Shown here one piece after another: positions 44,043 to 53,024 of a stretch of DNA of 64,000 bases. Numbering within the stretch: the stretch's first letter is position 1; each line of letters opens with the position of its first letter. Source of the DNA: CALHKP01 sp963558075 (GTDB lineage: Bacteria; Bacillota; Clostridia; Peptostreptococcales; Anaerovoracaceae); the NCBI GenBank assembly GCA_963558075.1, contig CAUWFN010000001.1, positions 1 to 64,000 of the forward strand. Direction: 5' to 3'. The notes under the pieces are model-generated. The model was not told the DNA's origin and ran no database searches. It saw nothing but the letters and a program-made list of their open reading frames with translations. A program made the translations under genes and the position numbers.

Positions 44043-44813
44043 ATGAAGAAAAAACTACTGGCACTGGCGGGTATCCTTATAATGTCATTTTCGATGTTCG
44101 GCTGCAGTGATGCGGCAGGGCAGGCACTGGAGGATTACCTTATTTCTGAGTTTGGTGAATGGGCAAGCGAATACCTCGAGGGCATTGCAGAGGCAGATGT
44201 AGCAAATATAGACACATCAGCTCGCGTAAGTCCTTCTGACATACCGGAGTATGACGGGGTGCCTTTTGCAGAGGTAAACAGAGGACAGCCGAATTTTACA
44301 GAGGCTGATCTGATACCGGAATCCTACGAGTACTATGGAGAACTCGACTATCTTGGTAGATGCACCGTTGCAGAAGCCTGCGTAGGGCAAGATCTTATGC
44401 CTACAGAAAAGAGAGGTAACATAGGTAGCGTCAAACCTACAGGGTGGGTTGTCGCAAAGTATGATTTTGTTGATGGAAAATACCTGTATAACAGATGTCA
44501 CCTTGTGGGCTACCAGCTTTCTGGGGAAAACGCAAATAGGGGCAACTTAATTACAGGAACAAGATATATGAACGTTGATGGAATGCTTCCATTCGAAAAT
44601 ATGATTGCCGATTATGTTAAGGAAACAGGTAATCATGTAATGTATCGTGTAACTCCGATTTTCGAAGGCGATAATCTCGTTGCATCGGGAGTTCAGATGG
44701 AAGCAAAATCCATAGAAGATAATGGTGAGGCGATTTGCTTCAATGTTTTTGTTTATAATGTGCAGCCGAACGTAATAATTGATTATGCGACCGGTGAAAG
44801 CTACGAAGAATAA
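44043..44813 (+). CDS. Secreted lipoprotein DNA/RNA non-specific endonuclease
   Basis: 256 residues. A lipoprotein signal, MKKKLLALAGILIMSFSMFGC, puts Cys21 at the lipid attachment site. The catalytic region is NRCHLVGYQLSGENANRGNL with ITGTRYMNVDGMLPFE, the NucA/EndA-type beta-beta-alpha metal nuclease core. The Firmicutes subgroup uses NRCH where the classical nuclease has DRGH. Anchored outside the cell, it could feed on nucleic acids or process DNA for uptake. GGAAGG 9 bases upstream decides ATG 44043 over 44034 and 43980. TTTGATATAATATT at about 43951-43964 is a likely extended -10. Confidence 0.88.
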   Translation: MKKKLLALAGILIMSFSMFGCSDAAGQALEDYLISEFGEWASEYLEGIAEADVANIDTSARVSPSDIPEYDGVPFAEVNRGQPNFTEADLIPESYEYYGELDYLGRCTVAEACVGQDLMPTEKRGNIGSVKPTGWVVAKYDFVDGKYLYNRCHLVGYQLSGENANRGNLITGTRYMNVDGMLPFENMIADYVKETGNHVMYRVTPIFEGDNLVASGVQMEAKSIEDNGEAICFNVFVYNVQPNVIIDYATGESYEE

Positions 44814-44864
44814 ATTCTGCAGAAAACAAAATAGCCCGTATGGGCGTGAAAGGTGAAAAGAATT

Positions 44865-45629
44865 ATGGGACTTGACGTATATGCAGGAACACTGACCCGT
44901 TATTATACGGGCAATTGGAAAACAAGAGCTCAGCAGTGGGCGGAAGAAAACGGATATGAATTTTCCAAGGTTACACCAGAAGGTGAAAACGTGCAGGAGG
45001 AGACAGTTACAGATCCTGCGAAGGTAGAGGAAGTGGTTTGCGCGTGGAGAGATTTTGTTGTATCTCAGCTTGACGAAAAAAGAAGCGGCACATTTTCTCT
45101 ATGGGAAGAAAACAACACCAAAGAGTACTACACAGATAAGCCTGACTGGGAGGCTTATGGTGCGCTTATTCTATACGCAGCATCAAAGGTGTTCGACGAG
45201 ACTCTTCAGAAAAATGTTAAGAGAAACTGGGACTTTGGTTCTCACCCTCTCATAAAGAAAGCTCTCAAGGATCCTGAACACAAGTGGAGCCTGTTCAAGG
45301 GCGCTACCTTATGGATTCCAGAAAATGACCCAATCGTGTTCATAGGGCCTACTCCATCAGAGGATAATTCAACTGTAAGTACAACAAGAGCGCTTTCCGA
45401 GGAGCTTAGCATGATTAACGAGCTTGGCTGGAATGCATCTGAGGAAGATATTCTTTCGTGGAGAGATACAGAAGGATACCCGGAAACTGTAGATGAAGAT
45501 GACATAAAATCTGTAAACGAGAATATGTTCCTCGACACAGAGTCACTTGCAAAATTTGCATATTCTGTAATGTATCGTGCAGTTAACTATGCGATGGAAA
45601 ATAACGTGCCTATTGTTTTAGATTACTAG
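44865..45629 (+). CDS. Uncharacterised soluble protein
   Basis: 254 residues, acidic, no signal or membrane segment. It begins MGLDVYAGTLTRYYTGNWKT, a phrase I associate with conserved hypothetical proteins in Gram-positives, but I know no function. Trp-rich, with KVFDETLQKNVKRNWDF and SMINELGWNASEEDILSW stretches. I take ATG 44865 with AAAGGTG upstream, rather than GTG 44853. It follows the nuclease gene by 51 bases and may be a separate unit. Confidence 0.75.
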   Translation: MGLDVYAGTLTRYYTGNWKTRAQQWAEENGYEFSKVTPEGENVQEETVTDPAKVEEVVCAWRDFVVSQLDEKRSGTFSLWEENNTKEYYTDKPDWEAYGALILYAASKVFDETLQKNVKRNWDFGSHPLIKKALKDPEHKWSLFKGATLWIPENDPIVFIGPTPSEDNSTVSTTRALSEELSMINELGWNASEEDILSWRDTEGYPETVDEDDIKSVNENMFLDTESLAKFAYSVMYRAVNYAMENNVPIVLDY

Positions 45630-45717
45630 TTAGGTTAGTAAATTTTGAGAAGAAAAATTTGAACAGGGAAGTAGTTGAATTTCTAGAAGTAGGCACCGGA
45701 AAGGATATTAAGCTAAA

Positions 45718-46362
45718 ATGGATTTTGATAGAAAAAATCTTAGACTATATGCGATTACTGATCGCGCCTGGGAGGGCGAGAAGACTCTAGAGGAGCAGGT
45801 AGAGGCGGCTCTTAGGGGCGGCGTTACTATGCTTCAGCTCAGAGAAAAGGCAAAAGAATCTATGGGAGATGAGTACAGAGAGGAGGCTCTTCGTATTCAG
45901 ACTCTATGCAGAAGGTATAACGTTCCGTTTATAATAAATGATGATGTTATGCTTGCCTTAGATATTGATGCTGACGGTGTGCATCTGGGACAGGATGATA
46001 TGCCGCCCCGCAAGGCGAGAGTTCTTCTAGGTGATGATAAGATAATAGGAGTTACCGTGAAAACGGTTGAGCAGGCAAAGGCGGCAGAAGAAGCCGGCGC
46101 CGACTACATGGGTAGCGGTGCTGTCTTTGGAAGCAGCACTAAGCTTGATACTTCGACGCTGGATCACGATATGCTAGATAGGATTGCAGACTCATGCAAT
46201 ATCCCTGTTGTTGCTATCGGTGGGATTTCTGGCGACAATATGCCAGTGCTAAAAGGGCGACACATAGAAGGGGTGGCCGTTGTAAGTGCTATCTTTGGCG
46301 AGTCTGACTGTGAGGCTGCGGCCGCAGAGCTTCGAGCTCTTTCTGATGATATGTTCGGTTAA
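45718..46362 (+). CDS. thiE: Thiamine phosphate synthase
   Basis: 214 residues. Joins HMP-pyrophosphate to the thiazole phosphate to give thiamine phosphate. YAITDRAWEGEKTLEEQVEAAL, TMLQLREK, FIINDDVMLALDIDADGVHLGQDDMP, GSGAVFGSSTK and AIGGISGDN are the family order. First of four thi genes on this strand, separated by gaps of 80-300 bases. No TPP riboswitch was found upstream. GGAAAGGA precedes the ATG. Confidence 0.94.
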   Translation: MDFDRKNLRLYAITDRAWEGEKTLEEQVEAALRGGVTMLQLREKAKESMGDEYREEALRIQTLCRRYNVPFIINDDVMLALDIDADGVHLGQDDMPPRKARVLLGDDKIIGVTVKTVEQAKAAEEAGADYMGSGAVFGSSTKLDTSTLDHDMLDRIADSCNIPVVAIGGISGDNMPVLKGRHIEGVAVVSAIFGESDCEAAAAELRALSDDMFG

Positions 46363-46656
46363 CAGGAAGATGGGCCGGGTCAAGTGACCCGGTCTGTTCC
46401 TTGCAAAGCGCCAAAGCTTGTGCTGTTTTTTGGAAGGCTTTGCGAGGAAAGAAAGAGCCTGTGAACATATAAATATATTAATTACAGCGGCCAGCTGGGG
46501 GCACCACTTCGGGTCGCTTAACAAAATTAATGCGAAATAAAGTTTCCGGGTCTTGGGTTTTGGTCATGAATCTTTTGTAAAGATGTGATTTAGACACAGA
46601 TAAGTTTTGTGGCCGAAAGAAAAGATCGGGACTAGCTTAAGGAGGCTTGAGTTAAA
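46363..46656 (+). other. Gap thiE-thiD with hairpins
   Basis: 294 bases with no gene. CCGGGTC/GACCCGG (46375-46392, loop AAGT) sits 12 bases after thiE, without a T run. The stretch 46486-46520 is G/C-rich and may fold. There is no thi-box element. Confidence 0.5.
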
Positions 46657-47463
46657 ATGAGAACAGCATTAACAATCGCAGGAAGTGATTCCAGCGGAGG
46701 CGCCGGCATCCAGGCGGATATTAAGACAATGACTGCAAACGGAGTTTATGCAATGAGTGCAGTCACGGCTCTTACTGCCCAGAATACGACCGGCGTAAAA
46801 GATATAATGGAGGCGACTCCTGAGTTTTTAGCAGAGCAGCTGGATTGTATTTTCACAGATATTTATCCGGATGCGGTAAAAACAGGTATGGTTTCATCAA
46901 CTGAGCTAATTAGGACTATTGCTCAGAAGCTGAAGGAATACGAAGCAGTTAATATCGTAGTGGACCCTGTTATAGTTGCAACTAGCGGATCAAAGCTGAT
47001 AAGTGATGATGCCATCGACACACTAAAAAAAGAAATATTACCACTGGCGACAGTAATTACACCAAACATTCCGGAGGCAGAGGTGCTTTCCGGTATGAGT
47101 ATCAAATCAGAGGAAGATATGGTGAAGGCAGCAGAATTTATTTTCACAAGCTACGGATGTGCCGTTCTTTGTAAAGGCGGACACAGCATAAACGATGCTA
47201 ACGACCTACTCTTTGATGAGTCTGGAGCACACTGGTTCTACGGAAAACGAATTGATAATCCTAATACCCACGGCACAGGATGCACTCTTTCGAGCGCGAT
47301 TGCATCTAACCTGGCAAAGGGGATGAGTCTTGAGAAATCAGTTAAGCGTGCAAAAGATTATATTTCCGGAGCTCTTTCTGCGATGCTTGATCTTGGAAAA
47401 GGCTCAGGACCTATGAACCACGGCTTTGCTCTCGATAACGAATTTTCTAGAACTGTTTTGTAA
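46657..47463 (+). CDS. thiD: Hydroxymethylpyrimidine/phosphomethylpyrimidine kinase
   Basis: 268 residues of the ribokinase fold. ALTIAGSDSSGGAGIQADIKT, ITPNIPEAEVLSG, VLCKGGHS and NTHGTGCTLSSAIAS (anion hole and catalytic region) match ThiD. Phosphorylates HMP twice for ThiE. Without thiC in view, it points to salvage of pyrimidine. AAGGAGG upstream. Confidence 0.93.
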   Translation: MRTALTIAGSDSSGGAGIQADIKTMTANGVYAMSAVTALTAQNTTGVKDIMEATPEFLAEQLDCIFTDIYPDAVKTGMVSSTELIRTIAQKLKEYEAVNIVVDPVIVATSGSKLISDDAIDTLKKEILPLATVITPNIPEAEVLSGMSIKSEEDMVKAAEFIFTSYGCAVLCKGGHSINDANDLLFDESGAHWFYGKRIDNPNTHGTGCTLSSAIASNLAKGMSLEKSVKRAKDYISGALSAMLDLGKGSGPMNHGFALDNEFSRTVL

Positions 47464-47546
47464 TGGTGTAAGGCTGATGCTCTGCCTGCCTGATGTTGCC
47501 GGTACATCAAAATGGATGCTCCCAAAGGGAGTGAAAGGAGATTACC

Positions 47547-48059
47547 GTGAAAAGAAATCAGACAAAAAAATTAGCTATAGCTGCAGTATTTGTTGCAATT
47601 GCAGTAGTGGGCTCGACATTTGCAGTTCCTGTATTTGGATCAAAATGTGCGCCTGTTCAGCATATGATTAATGTGCTTTCTGCAATATTCCTTGGACCTG
47701 CATGGGCTCTTGGAACAGCATTTACATCTAGCCTACTCAGAAATCTTATGGGACTTGGCACTTTGCTTGCTTTCCCTGGAAGTATGTGCGGCGCACTGCT
47801 GTCGGGGCTTCTTTATAAATATTCGGGCAAGCTTCTCGGAGCCTATATCGGTGAGGTTTTCGGAACTGCTGTAATCGGTGGAATGCTCGCATACCCGATT
47901 GCTTACCTGCTTCTTGGAAACTCAGCAGCCGCTTTGTTTACATTTGTTGTTCCTTTCCTAATAAGTACAGCGGGGGGTACAATAATTGCAGCAGTCATTA
48001 CGATTGCCCTCAAGAAATCAGGCTTTATCGAAAAGACAGTGAGAGACCTAAACAAATAA
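47547..48059 (+). CDS. thiW: ThiW, probable thiazole-precursor ECF transporter S-component
   Basis: 170 residues with about five hydrophobic segments. KKLAIAAVFVAIAVVGSTFAVPVFGSKCAPVQHMINVLSAIFLGPAWAL is the ThiW start, given here in pieces: KLAIAAVFVAIAVVG, SKCAPVQHMINV, LGPAWALGTAF. Family members are predicted to bring hydroxyethylthiazole into the cell through a shared ECF module. Lying between thiD and thiM (the thiazole kinase) fits salvage. No ECF energy genes nearby. Confidence 0.88.
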   Translation: MKRNQTKKLAIAAVFVAIAVVGSTFAVPVFGSKCAPVQHMINVLSAIFLGPAWALGTAFTSSLLRNLMGLGTLLAFPGSMCGALLSGLLYKYSGKLLGAYIGEVFGTAVIGGMLAYPIAYLLLGNSAAALFTFVVPFLISTAGGTIIAAVITIALKKSGFIEKTVRDLNK

Positions 48060-48354
48060 TTTCTAAAAAAACCGCCCTAGCCTAAGGGCGGTTTTGCTAT
48101 GATTTAGGTTAAAACTAGGTTTCTGATAGCAAGCAAGCTAAATAGCGTGCTTGTATAAAGCGCTATTTTATAATATAATAATAAGATACATGTTCACAAG
48201 GCCGGTGAGATACAAGGACGCTGGGCAACAGAAAAGCTAAGCCGCTAGATAGCTTTGCTGCTGGGCAAGCTTTGAGCGGAGCATTTGAACGTGCAAAATC
48301 TTTGATAATGGATTTAGAATTTCGTAATGACATTTTTTAGTAAGGTAGCTTTAT
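48060..48354 (+). other. Gap thiW-thiM with terminator
   Basis: 295 bases. After the terminator (48068-48095) it holds a TATAAT-like box in AT-rich sequence (48170-48180) and a GC-richer part with short inverted repeats (48200-48285) that I cannot assign to a riboswitch class. Confidence 0.45.
48068..48095 (+). terminator. Terminator after thiW
   Basis: AAAACCGCCCT and AGGGCGGTTTT, perfect 11-base arms with a 6-base loop, 9 bases past the stop. Confidence 0.85.
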
Positions 48355-49287
48355 ATGAGAGAGAAATTTGCCGCAAAGACGGCTTTTTTATTGAAAAAAA
48401 TTAGAGAGGAAAGACCGCTAGTTCACTGTATAACTAACATGGTTACGGTGAATGACTGCGCTAACGCACTTCTTGCAATCGGAGGAGCACCTGTAATGGC
48501 TCATGATATAAACGAGTGTAGAGAAATAACATCCGGAAGCAGCGTTTTTGTTGCAAACTTTGGCGCTACAGAATATATGGATGCTATGTTTGAGTCGGCT
48601 AAGGAGGCGAAGGCCTGCGGGATACCTGTTGTCATCGATCCAGTTGGATGCGGCGGTTCGACATACAGACGGAAACTTATACTTGATATGATAGACGAGA
48701 TATCGCCGTGCTGCGTACGTGGGAACATGTCCGAAATCAGAGCGCTTATCACAGATAGCAAAACGGCAAAAGGCGTCGATGTTTCAGAGAAAGACATGCT
48801 TGCAGTAAAGGATTTGGTGTCGGAATCAAAAGATGCATCGAAAACAAAAGGCGCATCGGATGAAGCGAGCGATGGAAAGCCACATGGCGATGCAGAAAAG
48901 GTAATTGCCGCAGCAAAAGAGCTTCGGGATTTTGCTAAGAAAAAAAATACTGTAATAATAGCCTCTGGACCTGTTGATATTGTAACAGATGGTGTATATA
49001 TATATGGTGTGAGTGGAGGCGATGAGATGATGCCGAAGGTTACGGGCTCAGGATGTATGTCAAGCGCTGTGCTCGGTGCATTTATGTCGTGTGAACAAAG
49101 CCTAGATGCTGCAATCTGCTCATGCAATTTTATGGGAGCCTGCGGAAGCCTTGCTGCTGAGGAAACTCTAAGAGCAATTGGTAGACCAGGCCTAGGAAGC
49201 TTCAAAGTGTTCATGATGAACGAGCTTTCCACAATAACGGATAAGGATATTTTTGATAGAACAGATATAAGAAGGATAGGAGAGTAA
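48355..49287 (+). CDS. thiM: Hydroxyethylthiazole kinase
   Basis: 310 residues. RPLVHCITNMVTVNDCANALLA, VIDPVGCGG, VRGNMSEIRAL, SGPVDIVTDG and VTGSGCMSSAVLGA are ThiM motifs. Phosphorylates thiazole alcohol for ThiE. About 30 residues longer than usual, due to a Lys/Ser/Asp/Ala-rich insert (about 160-188) between the first substrate loop and the ATP half. Completes a salvage set with ThiE, ThiD and ThiW. Confidence 0.92.
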   Translation: MREKFAAKTAFLLKKIREERPLVHCITNMVTVNDCANALLAIGGAPVMAHDINECREITSGSSVFVANFGATEYMDAMFESAKEAKACGIPVVIDPVGCGGSTYRRKLILDMIDEISPCCVRGNMSEIRALITDSKTAKGVDVSEKDMLAVKDLVSESKDASKTKGASDEASDGKPHGDAEKVIAAAKELRDFAKKKNTVIIASGPVDIVTDGVYIYGVSGGDEMMPKVTGSGCMSSAVLGAFMSCEQSLDAAICSCNFMGACGSLAAEETLRAIGRPGLGSFKVFMMNELSTITDKDIFDRTDIRRIGE

Positions 49288-49289
49288 GG

Positions 49290-50567
49290 ATGAACGAGAA
49301 TTTCACAAATAAACCGCTGAACTACAGCGAAGATATAATGATGGCGGCAAAGGAAACATATAGACTGCTCGAAAGCGGTAAAGTATGCACATCTCAGGCA
49401 CGTCAGAGCGCAAAGCTTATCGAAAAGCTTGAGCAGGACGATATTACAGTTGCTGTAATCGGACAGTTTAAAAGAGGAAAAAGTACACTGAGTAATGCGA
49501 TTTTGGGCGACGATGTAATGCCAGTTGGAATCGTTCCTATAACATCTGCTGTAACAAAGGTAAAATATGGCGAAAAGTCAGCCGAGGTTCATTTTGTTAA
49601 CGGCGCAGTAAAACAGGTTGAATTTGATCAGCTCTCGGAGTACATCAGTGAGCAGGAAAACGAAGATAACAAGCTAGGCGTAAAGGAAGTAGTAATGCAC
49701 ACGCCTTCAGAATTTCTGAAAAACGGCCTAACCTATGTTGATACGCCAGGTGTAGGTTCGTTCCATAAGAACAATACTGAGGTAGCATATGAGCACATGA
49801 AAGAAAGCGATGCTGTTATATTCCTTCTTTCAGTAGATAGTCCGATTAACCAGATTGAGATAGATTTTCTGTATAACACACGCGAATATGCCGGCAAGTT
49901 CTACTTTGCTGTAAATAAAATAGATGTTGTCGACGAAAAGGATCTCGATGCATATGTAAAATATTGCCGCAAGGTTCTAAGAGAACTCATGAACACAGAA
50001 GATATCAATCTTCTTCCAATCAGCTCCAAAACTGGAGAAGGTATCGAAGAGTTAAAGGAAATGATTCTGAGAGACTGCAAAACATCAATCAAAGATATTA
50101 TGGAAGAGTCTACAGCAAAGAAGCTGCGCGATACAATTACAAGTGCTTTAAATCAGCTTGACTTCTACTGGAAAGCTATGAATATGTCATACGATGATTT
50201 AGATGCGAAGTTTGCAGAGATGAAAAGCTTTATCGCAGAATCAAAGGAAAAGGCAGCTGGATACGAGGCAATTTTCGAAATTCATCTAAATGAGCTTAAG
50301 CTGAATATTGCAGCTAAGGTTTACGAGGTATTTGGCATGGAATATACTTACGACCTTGAGCAGACAAGAATTGGCGGCGGATTCATGCAGAAGGATGAAT
50401 TCCTTGAGCATGTAGATGAAATCTGCGAAGACCTAGAGGAAACTCTGAACAAAGTCCTGCTTTACAGAGAAGAAAACGCATATATAGTAGTAAGAAGAAT
50501 CAATGAAATAAATAGACTAACAAGAAGTCTTAGAAAGATAAAGAAAGACCTAGAGGTTATAAAATAG
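49290..50567 (+). CDS. Dynamin-like GTPase
   Basis: 425 residues. G1 GQFKRGKST, G2 region PVGIVPITSAVTKV, G3 DTPGVGS and G4 NKID are intact. After the GTPase core (about 40-260) comes a helical region that can form a stalk, but it is shorter than in full bacterial dynamins, which are usually above 600 residues. Bacterial dynamins act in membrane repair or remodelling; role here unknown. Starts 2 bases after thiM, on the same transcript. Confidence 0.85.
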   Translation: MNENFTNKPLNYSEDIMMAAKETYRLLESGKVCTSQARQSAKLIEKLEQDDITVAVIGQFKRGKSTLSNAILGDDVMPVGIVPITSAVTKVKYGEKSAEVHFVNGAVKQVEFDQLSEYISEQENEDNKLGVKEVVMHTPSEFLKNGLTYVDTPGVGSFHKNNTEVAYEHMKESDAVIFLLSVDSPINQIEIDFLYNTREYAGKFYFAVNKIDVVDEKDLDAYVKYCRKVLRELMNTEDINLLPISSKTGEGIEELKEMILRDCKTSIKDIMEESTAKKLRDTITSALNQLDFYWKAMNMSYDDLDAKFAEMKSFIAESKEKAAGYEAIFEIHLNELKLNIAAKVYEVFGMEYTYDLEQTRIGGGFMQKDEFLEHVDEICEDLEETLNKVLLYREENAYIVVRRINEINRLTRSLRKIKKDLEVIK

Positions 50568-50585
50568 GAAATTATTTGAAAGCCC

Positions 50586-50650
50586 TAGGCCCAAAAGGAA
50601 AATGGAAAGTTTTAGGCCTAAAAAGAAAATGGAAAATCTATAGGCCTAGC
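50586..50650. repeat. 27-base tandem repeat, about 2.3 copies
   Basis: TAGGCC at 50586, 50613 and 50641. The two full units share AAAA-GAAAATGGAAA after the core. It lies between the dynamin gene and the terminator. Confidence 0.6.
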
Positions 50651-50683
50651 AAAATTTCTAAAATCTAACTTAAAATCTAATAA

Positions 50684-50730
50684 AAAGGAGCATCTCGCTA
50701 ACTATAAAGGTTAACATGGTGCTCCTTTAT
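50684..50730. terminator. Terminator between the dynamin-like gene and the C_GCAxxG_C_C gene
   Basis: AAAGGAGCA pairs with TGCTCCTTT; an inner GCTAAC/GTTAAC near-match extends the stem. T-rich on both sides (TTTATTTTAT on the plus strand), so two-way. Confidence 0.7.
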
Positions 50731-50742
50731 TTTATGCTTATT

Positions 50743-51144
50743 TTACTCTCCGATTATTTCTTCTAAGATTTCGATTGCATCGCTTACGCATCCATCGCAG
50801 CTTCTAAGTGGAGTCTTTGTTTCTACTCCTTTTAGCTCGTAGCACATTACTGATGAATTCTTTTCGATGAACTTATTTGTTGCTTCTTTCATAGTCTTGT
50901 AGCAGAGCTTCTTTGATGAAGGGTTTTCTAGATTTCCATCTGAATTTAGAAGACCGATAACCATTGCCATGCCTGATACTGCGCCGCATGTACCCATAGA
51001 GCCCATTCCAAATCCGAAAGCTTCGCAAGCTCTGAAGAGGTCTTTTTCCTCCATGTCGAATTTATCCCTAAACGCACATACAACAGACTGGGCACAGTTG
51101 TATTTCTGGTGGTGAAGTGCAAGTCCTAGTTCTTTTCTATCCAT
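50743..51144 (-). CDS. C_GCAxxG_C_C family redox-type protein
   Basis: 133 residues. Cysteines match the family name: NCAQSVVCAF near the N-terminus, MGTCGAVSGMAMV in the middle and then CYKTM, CYEL and RSCDGCVSDA at the end. Family members are linked with redox or metal work in anaerobes and are sometimes fused to oxidoreductases; function not known. GAGGAAAA before the ATG. Single-gene unit. Confidence 0.87.
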   Translation of the reverse strand: MDRKELGLALHHQKYNCAQSVVCAFRDKFDMEEKDLFRACEAFGFGMGSMGTCGAVSGMAMVIGLLNSDGNLENPSSKKLCYKTMKEATNKFIEKNSSVMCYELKGVETKTPLRSCDGCVSDAIEILEEIIGE

Positions 51145-51416
51145 AAAAAATTTTCCTCCTGAATGATTCTATAAAAATATCTGCTAAAGATTATACTATA
51201 GAGAATTTTGTTTGTGAAGCCTATTGGTAAAAGTTATAAATTGCTTGGTTTAGCCTATGGCTTTTGGCGATGCAAAATCAGTAAAAAGGCTAAAACGCCT
51301 AGCTTATATGCAATTTATCGGTTGTTATAAATTTGCACCGACAGTATAATATATTTATATATTTAGGATGGGAAAGTTGCTTTTGCTTTTTCGTCCGGAA
51401 ACTGGTAGGTAAAAAA

Positions 51417-52391
51417 ATGATAATCGATAGACATGCAAAGGATAAGTATATAAATGAAGAATCAGTAGGCCCAAAGCAGCTTGCTATATATCCATATGGA
51501 ACAGATGCACAAAGCGGTATGGCGGCTTGGCGACTTCTGTCAGAAAAGGAAACAGTCATCGAAAAGGATTCTCTTAATACTCAGTATGACTATGCCAAGC
51601 TTACGAGCAGGACTGAGTATGAGCTTCAGATCCCAAAGGGTAGCAAGAGCACTCTATCTGTCAAAGAGCTTTGCGGGAAGAATTTTGAATATATGCCAAA
51701 GCTTGCAAAAACAAAGGAAACTTTCAGCATGTCTGTGTTTTCCGCAGAAGGCAGGGCGAGAATTGACTTTGATGATTCTAATGTCTATGAAATAGAAGAG
51801 GGTGAGTGCCTTGTTTTCACTTTCGAAAAAGATGATGAGATTAGAGGCTTTGATATATCTGGAGAGGGCACTTTTATTATATCGGAAATAGACTTTACTT
51901 TCGAGCCAAATGTGGAGACGGCTAAAGAGAGCGCAAAGGGCGGTTTTGATGATTTTAAAAAATGCGTTTTCATTGCAAATACGCAGTTTAGATGGGCAAA
52001 ATTCTTGTTTAAGAGCCTGAAAAGCACGTGGTACGACGAAGCTTTGACTAAGGCTATCTGGAAAATTGAGAGATTTTATGTAACCATGTTTGCCATGATA
52101 ATTGGGCTTGGCGCTATACTTATCGCAGGAGCAAAGCTTGCAACGTGGCCTGTAACCTTTGGAATTGCTGCGGTATGGGTAATAGTATTTCAGCTTCTCA
52201 TTGCACCTTTGATCTATTTTGCTGTTGTGCCAAAGCCTGTAGCATCCCACATAAAGCATGTGGATGATTTGAATCAGTATGAAAGAAATATTTACGAAAG
52301 CACGAAAAACAAAGATCAGCATATGGAGCACCTGATGAATAAGTATAAGAAGCCGGCTTTGAAGAGGGAAAAGGTGGACGAGGAAAAGTAA
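51417..52391 (+). CDS. Uncharacterised membrane-anchored protein
   Basis: 324 residues. Two strong hydrophobic helices toward the C-terminus (VTMFAMIIGLGAILIAGA and AAVWVIVFQLLIAPLIYFAV, about 223-270) with a large soluble N-terminal region rich in beta-strand patterns (YELQIPKGSKSTLSVKEL). The tail is basic. ATG 51417 has GGTAGGT 6 bases upstream; an earlier ATG at 51333 adds 28 hydrophobic residues. I know no family. It precedes another unknown gene by 33 bases. Confidence 0.65.
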   Translation: MIIDRHAKDKYINEESVGPKQLAIYPYGTDAQSGMAAWRLLSEKETVIEKDSLNTQYDYAKLTSRTEYELQIPKGSKSTLSVKELCGKNFEYMPKLAKTKETFSMSVFSAEGRARIDFDDSNVYEIEEGECLVFTFEKDDEIRGFDISGEGTFIISEIDFTFEPNVETAKESAKGGFDDFKKCVFIANTQFRWAKFLFKSLKSTWYDEALTKAIWKIERFYVTMFAMIIGLGAILIAGAKLATWPVTFGIAAVWVIVFQLLIAPLIYFAVVPKPVASHIKHVDDLNQYERNIYESTKNKDQHMEHLMNKYKKPALKREKVDEEK

Positions 52392-52424
52392 AGCTATACG
52401 CAAAAGTTTACGAAGGGGCAGGAT

Positions 52425-52937
52425 ATGTTTTTTAATTTTAATCCATGGGAGCTTGAGATTGATGTAGAAGCAACGAAAAAGCTGTATTTAGAAGAAAATT
52501 ATTCTAAAGACGATGAGGCGAACCGTGAATTTATAGATAATCTCACAGCTGAGCAAAAGAAAATGTTTGAAAAACTCGGGGTGAATCTTGCTAAGGTTCA
52601 GGTTGATAAAGCTATTTATGATATTCCGGAAGAAAAAGATATGCCTGAGTTTCGGGCGAAAAAAATGACTGTAAATTTTTTGATGAGGGGGCATTTTTTG
52701 GCAGTGCCTCAGTATCAGGCAGATCTTTACAGTGACGAAGATATTTTTGGAAAAGAGGCACTTGATGGAGTCAGGGTTCTTTCTGATAAAGAGGAAGATT
52801 ATTTGAAAGTATATGAATGTGGAATTGGAGCAGGCATTGTGTTCAAGCATCCGGGCATTCGCTTTGATGATGAGAGATTTGAAAAATGGGATTGCGGCTA
52901 TATCCTTGGATCAATACTCATTATGGAAGAATTTTAA
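52425..52937 (+). CDS. Uncharacterised small soluble protein
   Basis: 170 residues, acidic. NFNPWELEIDVEATKKLYLEEN at the start; a Phe/Tyr-rich middle (MTVNFLMRGHFLAVPQYQADLY); KVYECGIGAGIVFKHPGIRF near the end. No membrane segment. No family recognised; it may form a unit with the preceding membrane protein. AGGGGCAGG upstream. Confidence 0.68.
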   Translation: MFFNFNPWELEIDVEATKKLYLEENYSKDDEANREFIDNLTAEQKKMFEKLGVNLAKVQVDKAIYDIPEEKDMPEFRAKKMTVNFLMRGHFLAVPQYQADLYSDEDIFGKEALDGVRVLSDKEEDYLKVYECGIGAGIVFKHPGIRFDDERFEKWDCGYILGSILIMEEF

Positions 52938-52948
52938 TAGCAAAAATC

Positions 52949-52991
52949 AAAAGGTATAGATTGGTGAAATCCCATTTCTATACCTTTTTAT
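52949..52991. terminator. Bidirectional terminator
   Basis: AAAAGGTATAGA and TCTATACCTTTT, perfect 12-base arms around a 16-base loop with T runs on both strands, for the plus-strand unknown gene and the minus-strand AIM24-like gene. Confidence 0.82.
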
Positions 52992-53024
52992 TTAGATTAG
53001 CTTGCTAAAAAATTTGGCTTCTTG

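Noticed and set aside
48501..49232. 243-residue minus-strand frame over thiM
   Set aside because: All thiM motifs are on the plus strand; the antisense frame has no family resemblance.
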